Assembly (NCBI RefSeq): GCF_009882935.1
Contig: NZ_WTVA01000004.1
Span: 1 to 64,000, forward strand
Direction of reading: 5' to 3'
Origin: Sneathiella chungangensis
GTDB taxonomy: Bacteria; Pseudomonadota; Alphaproteobacteria; Sneathiellales; Sneathiellaceae
Length of the DNA stretch: 64,000 bases
In this document: positions 1 through 8,156 of the stretch, piece by piece
Position numbering within the stretch: the first letter of the stretch is position 1
Layout: each line of letters begins with the position of its first letter
The notes under the pieces: generated by a model
Databases searched by the model: none
Told to the model about the DNA's origin: nothing
The model's input: the letters and a program-made list of their open reading frames with translations, nothing else
Made by a program: the position numbers and the translations under genes

Positions 1-2
1 AC

Positions 3-81
<79 letters not shown>

Positions 82-104
82 CATTTTCTCTGGCAATAGT
101 TTCT

Positions 105-3100
105 TTATTCCGCCGGGCTTTGGAGAGCTCCGGTTTCGCTGTCCTCGGATGTTCTTGCTTTCGCGCGGTCCCGTGCAAGGAAGGTGTAGGCGGCGGGAAC
201 CACGAACAGGGTGAGGAGCGTCCCGAATGTCATGCCGCCGACGATCACCCAGCCGATTTCCTGCCGGCTCTGCGCGCCGGCCCCCATGGCGGTTGCCAGG
301 GGAATCGCGCCGGCCACCATCGCACTGGTCGTCATCAGGATCGGCCGCAGGCGGAGAACGGCCGCTTCAACCACCGCGTCCCTTAGATTATATCCCTGGT
401 CCTGAAGACTGTTGGCAAACTGCACGATGAGGATGCCGTGCTTGCTGATCAGCCCGATGAGGGTGACGAGACCGATCTGGCTATAGATGTTCAGTGTCCC
501 TCCGGTAAGGTTGAGCGCGAGAAGTGCGCCGGTCATCGAGAGCGGAACAGTCAGCATGATGATCAGGGGATCGGCAAAACTCTCGAACTGGGCCGCCAGC
601 ACAAGGAAGATAAATGCGAGCGCCAGCAGGAAGACAAACAACAGGCTGCTTCCGGCATCCTTAAACTCTCTGGATTCGCCGGAAAAATCGTAACGCACCG
701 TCGTCGGCAGAACTGTCCGCGCGGCGGTTTCGAGGAAATCAAGGCCCTCTCCCAGTGAATAGCCGGGCGCGATATTGCCAGTAATCGTAGCCGCCCGGAA
801 CTGGTTGAAACGGTTCAATTCCTTCGGCGCCACGGTCTCGCGAACCGTTACCAGATTGGAAAGCTGGATCATTGCGCCGTTCAGACCCCGAACGTAGATA
901 TCATTCAGGTCATTGGGAGTTCTCCGGTCGTCGGGCGCCACCTGAACAATGACGTCATATTGTTCCCCGTTCTGGTTAAACCGCGTCACCTGCCGTCCGC
1001 CGAGCAGGGTTTCAAGGGTTCGACCAACAGTCAGGACGCCCGCCCTTGTGTCGGCGACGCGTTCGCGGTCAAGGTCGACTTCGATTTGAGGCGTGTTGAG
1101 ACGGAGGTCACTGTCGAGATTGATGAGTCCCGGGAATTTTTCGGCCTCGGCCAGAAGCAGGTCGACATATTCTTCCAATTGCTCATAGCTGTCAGAGGTC
1201 TGAATAACAAATTCAATTGGTTTGTTCCGGGCACTTTGGCCAAAGGATCCGGGATTGTTCCCGAAGGCGCGAACGCCCGTAACTTTCGATAGTTCCGGCT
1301 GCAGTTCGCCGAGTATTTCCATCTGCGTGCGCTCCCGATCCTCCCAGGGAATGAGCTGAGAGAAGGAAATGAGTTCGTTCACCGCGCGTGACCCGACGAT
1401 AACGAAGGCATGCTGCACCTCCGGAATGGCCTCCAGAAGATTTTCGAAGTCGTCAATATACTGACTGGTAAATTCAATCGTCGCCCCTTCCGGGGCGCTG
1501 CCGGCGGTGAAAAGCACCCCCCTGTCCTCAATCGGGGCGAGTTCCGACTTGAGGCTGGTAAACAGGAAATAGCTCGAGCCCGCGACAAGAATGACAAGAA
1601 GGACGATAAGTGGACGGAGATTGAGCGTCGCGACGAGCATATTTCGATAGCCGCGGTTAAGCGATGAAAAGGCTTTCTCGAAGGCGTTGTAAACCTTGCC
1701 GTGTTTTTCATGGTCCCTCAGCAGGAGCGCACACATCATGGGACTGAGGGTGAGCGCGACAAGGCCGGAAACGAGCACGGCACCGGCCAGCGTCAGCGCA
1801 AATTCCGCAAACAGTTTACCTGTTCGTCCCGGCGCGAAGGCAACCGGCGCATACACAGCGGCGAGCGTTAGGGTCATGGCGAGGACAGCGCTTGAAATCT
1901 CGCGGATGCCACGGATGGCCGCCTGCAGGGGTTTTATCCCGTTCTCGATATGGCGGTGAATGTTTTCAAGAACAACGATCGCGTCGTCGACGACCAGGCC
2001 AATCGCCAGCACCATCGAAAGAAGTGTAAGCGTATTGATGGAAAAGCCCATGATATCCATCAGTGCGAAGCCACCGATTAGCGATACCGGTATAGTAACG
2101 AGGGGTATCATCGTCGCACGGAAGGTTCTCAGGAAAAGGAAGATAAAGATGACAACCAGTGCGACCGCCTCCGCGATTGTCGTATAAACGGCGTCAATGG
2201 ATCGGTCGATGAAGATCGATTTATCGTAGGCGATGGTAACATTCATACCCGGCGGAAGATCGCGGGTCAGTTCTGGCATTACCTCCCGCATTGCGCGCGA
2301 GACGTCGAGTGGGTTGGCTGTCGCCTGCTTGACAATACCAAGGATAACGGCGCTTTCCCCATTGAAGCGAGTAATGCGTCGCTCATCCTGCGGACCGATT
2401 TCCACCTTTGCCACGTCGCGAAGACGGACGGAGTATCCTTCAAGATCCTGAAGGATCACGCGCTCGAACTGCTCCGGCGTCACAAGGCCGGTGCGGGATA
2501 ATACGGTGAATTCCCGATCGTAGCTTTCTATGCGGCCCGACGGGACTTCGACATTCTGCTGACGCAGGGCGTTTTCTACGTCGGCCACCGTCAGGTTGAA
2601 TGCGGCCAGGCGCGCCCGGTCAAGCCAAATACGCATGGCATAGCGCCGTTCACCGAAAATGCGGACTTCCGCGACACCCGGGATATTCTGGAGTCGGTCG
2701 CGAACGAACCGGTCGGCATAATCGGAAATCTCGATTGGGTCGTGACGGTCGCTGGTGAAAGCGATGTAGACGATAGCTTGCGCATCGGCCTCCACTTTCG
2801 CAATGATCGGTTCTTCAATTTCGTTGGGGAGCCTGCCGCGGACGCGTGACACCCGGTCCCGCACATCGCTGGCCGCGACATCCGGGTCGGTCCCCAGTTG
2901 AAAGCGCACCGTTATCCGGCTTTCCTCCGGTTTGCTGCTGGATGTCATGGTTTCGATGCCTTCGATCCCGGCAATCGAGCTTTCGAGAACCTGCGTCACC
3001 TGGCTTTCGATAATTTCGGCGCTTGCGCCGAGGTAATTCGTTCTGACGGAAACAATGGGTTCATCAATATTCGGATATTCCCGGACGGTCAGACGTGAAT

Positions 3101-3185
3101 AGGAGACAATGCCGATCAGAATGATAATAAGGCTCATTACCGTCGCGAAAACGGGCCTGCGGATAAAGAATTCCAGGAAACCCAT
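105..3185 (-). CDS. RND-family (HAE-1) efflux pump inner-membrane transporter
   Basis: A 1026-residue protein with the standard RND plan: an N-terminal helix (FFIRRPVFATV), a large periplasmic loop, a block of membrane helices, a second periplasmic loop and a second membrane block. The proton-relay motif GLVVDDAIVVLEN in transmembrane helix 4, with its two adjacent Asp, is present near residue 400. Pumps of this family expel drugs, detergents or other hydrophobic compounds by proton antiport, as a trimer joined to a periplasmic adaptor and an outer-membrane channel. The adaptor gene ends one base upstream and is surely co-transcribed; no outer-membrane channel gene is in the window, so a TolC-like partner encoded elsewhere is inferred. 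The substrate cannot be told from sequence. The ATG start begins MGFLEFFIRRPV as in relatives. Confidence 0.93.
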   Translation of the reverse strand: MGFLEFFIRRPVFATVMSLIIILIGIVSYSRLTVREYPNIDEPIVSVRTNYLGASAEIIESQVTQVLESSIAGIEGIETMTSSSKPEESRITVRFQLGTDPDVAASDVRDRVSRVRGRLPNEIEEPIIAKVEADAQAIVYIAFTSDRHDPIEISDYADRFVRDRLQNIPGVAEVRIFGERRYAMRIWLDRARLAAFNLTVADVENALRQQNVEVPSGRIESYDREFTVLSRTGLVTPEQFERVILQDLEGYSVRLRDVAKVEIGPQDERRITRFNGESAVILGIVKQATANPLDVSRAMREVMPELTRDLPPGMNVTIAYDKSIFIDRSIDAVYTTIAEAVALVVIFIFLFLRTFRATMIPLVTIPVSLIGGFALMDIMGFSINTLTLLSMVLAIGLVVDDAIVVLENIHRHIENGIKPLQAAIRGIREISSAVLAMTLTLAAVYAPVAFAPGRTGKLFAEFALTLAGAVLVSGLVALTLSPMMCALLLRDHEKHGKVYNAFEKAFSSLNRGYRNMLVATLNLRPLIVLLVILVAGSSYFLFTSLKSELAPIEDRGVLFTAGSAPEGATIEFTSQYIDDFENLLEAIPEVQHAFVIVGSRAVNELISFSQLIPWEDRERTQMEILGELQPELSKVTGVRAFGNNPGSFGQSARNKPIEFVIQTSDSYEQLEEYVDLLLAEAEKFPGLINLDSDLRLNTPQIEVDLDRERVADTRAGVLTVGRTLETLLGGRQVTRFNQNGEQYDVIVQVAPDDRRTPNDLNDIYVRGLNGAMIQLSNLVTVRETVAPKELNRFNQFRAATITGNIAPGYSLGEGLDFLETAARTVLPTTVRYDFSGESREFKDAGSSLLFVFLLALAFIFLVLAAQFESFADPLIIMLTVPLSMTGALLALNLTGGTLNIYSQIGLVTLIGLISKHGILIVQFANSLQDQGYNLRDAVVEAAVLRLRPILMTTSAMVAGAIPLATAMGAGAQSRQEIGWVIVGGMTFGTLLTLFVVPAAYTFLARDRAKARTSEDSETGALQSPAE

Positions 3186-3186
3186 A

Positions 3187-4278
3187 TCAGGCTCCCGTTC
3201 CGCCGTTCGCGATGGTGATCAGGCTGCCATCGCGGATTTTCTGATGGCCGGCGGTGACGACGACGGCGTCTGCGGGCAAGCCATCGACCACCTCAACCAT
3301 GCCCGGCCGGCGCAGCCCCAGCGTTATTTCTGTCTGCACGGCACGCCCGTCGACCATACGATAGACAAAGCGCGATTGACCGTTCGCAAACACAGCGGCT
3401 TCCGGGATGAGGGTCGCCATGTCTCGCTTTTCCGTGACAATCTGCACGCGCGCAAAAAGGCCGGGCAACAAGGTGCCATCCTTGTTGGGTATATGGGCCT
3501 GCAACCTGATGGCTCGTCCATTGGCGTCAATAATTGGATCGATCACAAAGATTTCGCCGTCGAAATTGCGGCCCGGAAAGGCGTCGACCGTCACCTTTAT
3601 CGACTGGCCGACCTGCAGATTTGGAAGCGCAAGTTCCGGAACCCGGAAGTCAACTTTTATCGGATCAATTTCTGCCACCTCGACGATACGGTCGCCGGGG
3701 CTGACGTAAACACCGGCGCTGACGGAACGGATGCCGACTTTCCCGGTGAGCGGCGACGTTATGGTTGCCTTTGCAAGCCGGCTTTTAGAGAGAGCGACAT
3801 TCGCCTGTGCGACGTCAAAGGCGGCGATCGCCTCATCTTTTGCCCGCAGGGTTCCCGTCCCCTGCTTCGCAAGGGTCATCGCCCGTTCGCGGTTGGATTC
3901 GGCCAGAGTCAAATCGGAAACCGCCTTCCTCAGGTCCGCTTGCAGGATGTCGTCATCAAGTTTTACGAGGACGTCGCCTTTTTTGATCGAATCTCCCTCG
4001 ACAAAAGGCAGCTTGGCGATCCGGCCGGCAATTTCAGGGGAGACAACAACCGATTCATTCGCCATCAGCGTTCCGACGGCGCTGATTGTCTCCAATACCG
4101 TGTCGACCGTCACCGATACGGCCTCGACAGTATGGATGCGCTCTTTCGGTGTCGACGAGGCATTGGCAGACTGCTCAACAGCAGAAAATACGCCATTTTT
4201 GTTGATGATATGATAAGCGCCGCCGGCAACAGCGAAAATCAGGATCACCAGAAGTCCACGATAAACCGATCGACGCAT
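3187..4278 (-). CDS. RND efflux periplasmic adaptor (MexA/HlyD family)
   Basis: About 363 residues. A signal-anchor helix (residues about 5-22, no lipobox Cys) is followed by the half-lipoyl and helical-hairpin region and a beta-barrel with the family-like stretch GVYVSPGDRIVEVAEIDP. It bridges the inner-membrane pump to an outer-membrane channel. The frame is open back to a TTG at 4302, but the ATG at 4278 is preferred: it has a GGTGAG ribosome-binding site about 8 bases upstream and begins MRRSVYRGLL, a normal positively charged N-terminus. It is the first gene of the operon with the pump and diverges from the TetR gene. Confidence 0.88.
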   Translation of the reverse strand: MRRSVYRGLLVILIFAVAGGAYHIINKNGVFSAVEQSANASSTPKERIHTVEAVSVTVDTVLETISAVGTLMANESVVVSPEIAGRIAKLPFVEGDSIKKGDVLVKLDDDILQADLRKAVSDLTLAESNRERAMTLAKQGTGTLRAKDEAIAAFDVAQANVALSKSRLAKATITSPLTGKVGIRSVSAGVYVSPGDRIVEVAEIDPIKVDFRVPELALPNLQVGQSIKVTVDAFPGRNFDGEIFVIDPIIDANGRAIRLQAHIPNKDGTLLPGLFARVQIVTEKRDMATLIPEAAVFANGQSRFVYRMVDGRAVQTEITLGLRRPGMVEVVDGLPADAVVVTAGHQKIRDGSLITIANGGTGA

Positions 4279-4306
4279 TGACAATAGTCTCACCACATTC
4301 AAAGAT

Positions 4307-4322
4307 TGGACCGCTCAGTCCA
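4307..4322. promoter_or_regulatory. candidate TetR operator
   Basis: The 16-bp sequence TGGACCGCTCAGTCCA is an inverted repeat (TGGACCG / CAGTCCA) with one mismatch and a two-base centre. It lies in the short gap between the divergent pump operon and the TetR gene, where such regulators usually bind to control both. The pairing is visible in the sequence; the role is inferred from position. Confidence 0.5.
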
Positions 4323-4354
4323 TTATAGCTTATTCGGATAAAGGTACTTGTCAA

Positions 4355-5020
4355 TTGGTCGTGATCAGCAAGACCCCTAATTCCCGCCATTCCGAACGGA
4401 AATTGCGAGCTATTCGCAATGCTGGACGCTCTGTTTTCCTTCGCCTCGGTTTTGAACAGGCGAGCATGGATTTGATCGCTGCCGAAGCCAAGGTATCGAA
4501 ACAGACCATTTACAATCACTTCCGCAACAAAGAAGATCTCTTCAAAGCGATCATCATGGATATGACGAATAGCCTGATGGCGCCGCTGGATTTGGAAGAA
4601 TCGGCCAAGTTGACGCCCGAACAGTTGCTTCGCTCATTTGGAAGCGAATTTCTGACCCTTATGTTGGGTCCATCATCGCTTGCGCTGTACCGCCTGATCG
4701 TCGCGGAGAGTGGACGCTTTCCCGAACTCGGAAATGAACTATACCGTGTCGGGTCGGGGCGCTTGATAGGTGTTTTGGCGGACTATTTTACCTGGGAGAC
4801 GACACGGGGGCGGCTTGCGGTTATGCAGCCGGACCGCGCCGCCGAGCTATTCGTCGGGATGCTGAGTGGCCGCGTTCAGCTTCGTGCATTGCTCGGCGTG
4901 GACGAGACGCCCTCGCGCGAAGAACTTCATGATCGTGTGGAACATGCGGTTAGCAGTTTTCTGCGGTTGTATGCGGTCCCGGCATACCGGGTCGCGCCGG
5001 AAGGAAGCGTTGCCGATTGA
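4355..5020 (+). CDS. TetR/AcrR-family transcriptional regulator
   Basis: About 221 residues with an N-terminal TetR helix-turn-helix (MDLIAAEAKVSKQTIYNHF at about residues 34-52, then the usual NKEDLF) and a helical C-terminal half of the type seen in AcrR-like repressors. It is transcribed away from the RND pump operon with a palindrome in between, so it most likely represses the pump and itself until a ligand binds. The start is uncertain: TTG at 4355 has an AAGG about 10 bases upstream, and a GTG at 4361 is possible; there is no ATG near the beginning. Family assignment is firm; ligand unknown. Confidence 0.88.
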   Translation: MVVISKTPNSRHSERKLRAIRNAGRSVFLRLGFEQASMDLIAAEAKVSKQTIYNHFRNKEDLFKAIIMDMTNSLMAPLDLEESAKLTPEQLLRSFGSEFLTLMLGPSSLALYRLIVAESGRFPELGNELYRVGSGRLIGVLADYFTWETTRGRLAVMQPDRAAELFVGMLSGRVQLRALLGVDETPSREELHDRVEHAVSSFLRLYAVPAYRVAPEGSVAD

Positions 5021-5027
5021 ACCTGGA

Positions 5028-5762
5028 TCATTTTCTGTTCGGATTCCCTCCGTCCCGGCCGTCGGCAATCTCCAGGATGAGCTTTTTTCGTACAGCGTTC
5101 GCGAAGGTATCCGTATTGTCCGCCGTGACGACGAAGGCGCCGTTGCCACCGATAATCAATTGTTCGAAGGCGGCCTCGAGATCATAGCTGTTGGGCCGGC
5201 CGGAGCAGTAACGGCAGAGAACCGCGAGCCCGTTAATCGTGATGTCGGCGGCGACGACGGCATCGCGGGCCGCCTCGATGGGAGGACCGCTCCAATTGTT
5301 GGCGCTGTCCGCGGAAATATCGATTACGCGCCGGAAACTCCAAATCTCGTTCTTTTCAATGAGGTCCTTGGCGAACAGAAGTGCGGAGCCAATGGCGTTG
5401 AACCCGAATGCCCGTCTTGGCGGCACCAGAAGGTCATTGGCAAATTTCTCGGCGGCTTCTGCACTGTCGATGATTTGCCAGCTGACCACCACGTCCTGTG
5501 ATGCCGCATCTCCCCACTCGACATAGGTAACCGCGATGCGTCCGTAAATCGAGCTCGTAATTGCCGAAATAACATCGGGATTGGTAATCGCCTTGGCATA
5601 TCCCTGACGTTGAAACATGATTTCCGCATCGTCAATCGATCCTGTCGCGTCGGCAAGAAGGACGAGTTCCAGCCCGACCTCGACTTTCTCCTGAGACAAG
5701 GCGGCCGGTATCCAGAGGGCCGGAAGCAATATCAGGAGCAGGCGCAATTTTCCAAAACGCAT
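5028..5762 (-). CDS. DUF1194 (von Willebrand A-like) secreted protein
   Basis: About 244 residues with a cleavable signal peptide (RLLLILLPALWIPAALS) followed by a domain that matches DUF1194. It starts LVLLADATGSIDDAE, a variant of the metal-site motif DxSxS of von Willebrand factor A domains, and later has FRRVIDISADSANN. Proteins of this family are exported and presumed to bind ligands through a divalent metal, but no function is established. The ATG at 5762 is preferred over a TTG two codons upstream. It converges with the TetR gene, whose stop lies 7 bases away, with no clear terminator between. Confidence 0.8.
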   Translation of the reverse strand: MRFGKLRLLLILLPALWIPAALSQEKVEVGLELVLLADATGSIDDAEIMFQRQGYAKAITNPDVISAITSSIYGRIAVTYVEWGDAASQDVVVSWQIIDSAEAAEKFANDLLVPPRRAFGFNAIGSALLFAKDLIEKNEIWSFRRVIDISADSANNWSGPPIEAARDAVVAADITINGLAVLCRYCSGRPNSYDLEAAFEQLIIGGNGAFVVTADNTDTFANAVRKKLILEIADGRDGGNPNRK

Positions 5763-5844
5763 TCCCAAGCCTATTCAAGAAGAATATTATCAAGACATGA
5801 TTTGCGAATTCCGCTTGAGGGTCAAGGGGACATATTTATGATCC

Positions 5845-6162
5845 CTATTGGGAGCGTCGGCGGAGCGGCTGTTTTCTGGCGATTGTCTTCAGCCAGGGCG
5901 TCAGATGAACGGCGCTCATCAGCAGATACATGATTGTCATTCCGTCCAGCGGCGATGAGAGCTCTCCCGCGGCGCAGATGACTACAGACGGATCCACGTC
6001 CTGAAGGCAAGTGAGCAGCGCCATGCCGGCGAAAGTTGGCGCGGCAGCAAGGCTAAGAAAATGGGCCGCGCCGTTGAGTGCAGGCTGCTTTTTCGCCGTC
6101 CTCTTCCGACGATGAACCGGAAGAGAGGACACCGGACTGTCAGCTGGCTGGATATTCATCAT
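5845..6162 (-). CDS. small membrane protein following the DUF899 gene
   Basis: A 105-residue protein whose tandem ATG start (6162/6159) lies inside the end of the DUF899 gene and has GGTGG a few bases upstream, so translation is probably coupled. After a basic N-terminal stretch (HRRKRTAKK) come two hydrophobic segments, AAHFLSLAAAPTFAGMALLT and MTIMYLLMSAVHLTPWL, ending in a basic tail. The pattern 'LAA.PTFA.MAL ... SPLDGM..MYLLMSA.H..PWL' is one I recall from short uncharacterised proteins of proteobacteria; no function is known. The frame is open further upstream, but that part only mirrors the DUF899 gene. Confidence 0.7.
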   Translation of the reverse strand: MMNIQPADSPVSSLPVHRRKRTAKKQPALNGAAHFLSLAAAPTFAGMALLTCLQDVDPSVVICAAGELSSPLDGMTIMYLLMSAVHLTPWLKTIARKQPLRRRSQ

Positions 6163-6928
6163 GCCGCCGCCACCAATAGCCGGTCTCATTGCGTCCCTTG
6201 GGCGCGCGATCGAGCCATTGATAGGCCCCCCAAAGGGCATCCACGCCGCGGGAATAGGTGGAATAGCAATGATAGACGACTCCGTCCTCAAGTGCGAAAG
6301 CACTCATGCCTGGCCGTTCGCGCGCATAAGTGGCGACATCGGTGCCGGATGCGATGGCGCCGAGCGCGGCACCGTCCGGTGTCACGCGCGAGTCTATTGC
6401 CGGTTTCCGCATGTCGCTGGGCAAAGCCGGCTCTTGCCGGTAGTTATATTCGATGCCGTCCTCAAATTGCTGTCCTTCGCTGAACCAGACATTGAAATCA
6501 GCATTAAAATCGCTGGCATGCGACGAGGCCCACGAAAAGCGCCAGCCCATGCGTTCCTTATAGGCCTGTAATTTCGCAAGCGGCGCACGGGAAACCACCG
6601 AGAACATCACGTCATGATTTTCAAGGTGAGGAGTCATTCCGTTGAAGCCATCCGCGATCGCCGAGCAGCTGGGGCATCCTGCGGTATAGTCCGGACCGAA
6701 CATAAAGTGATAGATCAGGAGCTGGGATCGTCCCTGGAATAGCTCTTTCAGGGAGACGGCTCCGGTCTCGGTATCGAACCGGTAGTCCTTGTCTATCCGG
6801 ACCCAGGGCAGTTTCTGGCGCTGCATCGCCAGTTCATCATTTCTCCGAGTGAGCTCCTTTTCCGCGGTCAGCAGGTCAAGCCGCGCGGAAAGCCATTCTT
6901 CGCGTGTTCCGGTTCTGTGTGCGGTCAT
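6140..6928 (-). CDS. DUF899 (thioredoxin-like) family protein
   Basis: About 262 residues. Matches the DUF899 family: EEWLSARLDLLTAEKELTRRNDELA near the N-terminus, then LPWVRIDKDYRFDT, a thioredoxin-like core with GPDYTAGCPSCSAIADGFNG (a CPxC pair), and the terminal GYWWRRHDEY. The family is often annotated as predicted dithiol-disulfide oxidoreductase, but its substrate is not known. The ATG at 6928 has an AAGGAG site 7 bases upstream, so the TTG at 6967 is rejected. It follows the SRPBCC gene by 45 bases and overlaps the small membrane protein gene downstream. Confidence 0.85.
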   Translation of the reverse strand: MTAHRTGTREEWLSARLDLLTAEKELTRRNDELAMQRQKLPWVRIDKDYRFDTETGAVSLKELFQGRSQLLIYHFMFGPDYTAGCPSCSAIADGFNGMTPHLENHDVMFSVVSRAPLAKLQAYKERMGWRFSWASSHASDFNADFNVWFSEGQQFEDGIEYNYRQEPALPSDMRKPAIDSRVTPDGAALGAIASGTDVATYARERPGMSAFALEDGVVYHCYSTYSRGVDALWGAYQWLDRAPKGRNETGYWWRRHDEYPAS

Positions 6929-6973
6929 TCGTCTTCTCCTTTCATAATTGTGCCCTATCGTTCCCAAAGGTTC

Positions 6974-7504
6974 TCAGGTCGGCAGGCGATCGTCATATTC
7001 CTGTTTTAGCTTGTTAAAATTGTCCCAGAAGGGGGTTGGATCTTTCCCGGACGCAACTGCGGCCAGCACATCGAGATGCGCATGCCAGCCTGCACTGACA
7101 CTGAGTAATGTCGAGCGATCCAAGGCGCGATGATGGGTGACGGTCAGCAGCACCTTGTCACCACGCGGTTCCAGCTCGAAAGTGACGCCGCCGGTGCTTC
7201 CCCAGGTGAAGGATAGCTTGCGGGGCGGATCGAGCTCGGTAATCTTGCTTTCCATTCGGTGCTCCTCGGCGGCGGCGGGCGGGCGCTGACCGGTGGGGCT
7301 GGTCAACTCACTGTTGCGCCAGACCAGCTCGAAAGGCGCGCCGACCTTCATTTCCATATCGCCTGCCGCCAGCCATTGGCGGCGTTTGTCACTGTCCGTG
7401 AGATAGGCCCAGATCCGCTCGACGGGGCCGGGCAGCATACGCTGGATTTGCAGGGTTGCGGATTCGACCAGTACACCATATTCCGAGGTATCGTGTTTCG
7501 TCAT
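6974..7504 (-). CDS. SRPBCC / AHSA1-type START-like domain protein
   Basis: A 176-residue single-domain protein with the AHSA1 pattern: an N-terminal strand (LQIQRMLPGPVERIWAYLTD), the WLAAGDMEMKVGAPFELVWRN segment, LSFTWGSTGGVTFELEP and a long C-terminal helix ending with HAHLDVLAAVASGKDPTPFWDNF. The fold forms a hydrophobic pocket for a small ligand; none is known here. Its ATG overlaps the stop of the ArsR gene by 4 bases, the usual arrangement for ArsR-AHSA1 pairs, where the two are expressed as one unit. Confidence 0.87.
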   Translation of the reverse strand: MTKHDTSEYGVLVESATLQIQRMLPGPVERIWAYLTDSDKRRQWLAAGDMEMKVGAPFELVWRNSELTSPTGQRPPAAAEEHRMESKITELDPPRKLSFTWGSTGGVTFELEPRGDKVLLTVTHHRALDRSTLLSVSAGWHAHLDVLAAVASGKDPTPFWDNFNKLKQEYDDRLPT

Positions 7505-7866
7505 TTGTCATTTCCCTTCTTGGAATTCGCAGCGCGTTCATCTTCGTCACGGAGCAGCCGGTCTAGGATATCCAGACGATTGGTCCAGAAATTCTCGTAA
7601 TGACCGAGCCAGTCATGGGCAGTAGCAAGAGGGCTGGGTTCGAGGTGGCACACATGGGTGCGCCAGCGCACTTCGCGGCGGATCAGGCCGGCATTTTCGA
7701 GCACCTTGATATGTTTCGACGCGGCGGCAAGCGACATATCGAAGGGTTCGGCAAGCTGACTGACCGTCCGCTCCCCTTCGGCAAGCACCTGAAGCATGCT
7801 CCGACGCGTGGCATCGCCAAGGGCGTGAAAGATGGAATTCAGCTGGGGTGTTTCTAATTCAACCAT
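7501..7866 (-). CDS. ArsR-family winged-helix transcriptional regulator
   Basis: A 121-residue ArsR-type regulator: FHALGDATRRSMLQVLAEGERTVSQLAEPFDMSLAAASKHIKVLENAGLI covers the helix-turn-helix and RREVRWRTHVCHLEP the wing. It lacks the CxC metal site of true arsenic sensors, so it belongs to the ligand- or stress-responsive group usually paired with SRPBCC genes. It is the first gene of the operon and two copies of a 20-bp inverted repeat lie at and just upstream of its start codon, indicating autoregulation. Confidence 0.88.
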   Translation of the reverse strand: MVELETPQLNSIFHALGDATRRSMLQVLAEGERTVSQLAEPFDMSLAAASKHIKVLENAGLIRREVRWRTHVCHLEPSPLATAHDWLGHYENFWTNRLDILDRLLRDEDERAANSKKGNDK

Positions 7867-7876
7867 ATTGTTGAAT
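7857..7876. promoter_or_regulatory. ArsR-type operator, copy 1 (perfect inverted repeat)
   Basis: ATTCAAC and GTTGAAT are perfect reverse complements separated by CATATT. The element covers the start codon of the ArsR gene, a position where binding would block its expression. A second copy lies 39 bases upstream of it. Confidence 0.65.
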
Positions 7877-7895
7877 GTAGTGAAGTGTTTTTATG

Positions 7896-7915
7896 AGTCA
7901 ACCATTAAGTTAAAT
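7896..7915. promoter_or_regulatory. ArsR-type operator, copy 2 (imperfect)
   Basis: AGTCAAC-CATTAA-GTTAAAT repeats copy 1 with the same 6-base spacer and with mismatches only at the outer positions. Two sites in the same orientation, 39 bp apart, fit cooperative binding at the operon promoter. Confidence 0.5.
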
Positions 7916-8089
7916 GATTTTTCATTTTTCTATGTGTCGGAAAGGGGGGGCAGGACGTCGGGCGAAAAATGCATGCCCTTGTTGAAACGCCGGCGTCATG
8001 CGCTAGCTTGACAGTCAACAGGGGGGCGGTTTCCTTGATCATTATACTCTTCCAGCCGGCAATTTTTATGACCGTCCCATTGACATTTT

Positions 8090-8104
8090 TTAGAATTATT
8101 CTAA
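8090..8104. promoter_or_regulatory. Irr/Fur-superfamily box in the katA promoter
   Basis: TTAGAATTATTCTAA is a perfect 7-1-7 palindrome. It resembles the alphaproteobacterial Irr box (TTTAGAA-N3-TTCTAAA) and, with two symmetric differences, the PerR box. It lies between a TTGACA (8080-8085) and the AT-rich -10 region (AATTATAAT at 8103-8111), so a bound repressor would block RNA polymerase. Spacing to the best -10 is not ideal, so the exact promoter is uncertain. Confidence 0.55.
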
Positions 8105-8156
8105 TTATAATTTCGAAACTAATTCCGCCACCCACGTAACTCCTAGGAGGTAAGAC

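Noticed and set aside
3109-4281. 390-codon plus-strand frame over the RND adaptor
   Set aside because: Opposite a clear adaptor gene; the translation has no recognisable family.
7905-8135. 76-codon minus-strand frame between the ArsR gene and katA
   Set aside because: It runs through the katA promoter and the second ArsR operator, has no ribosome-binding site and low-complexity composition.
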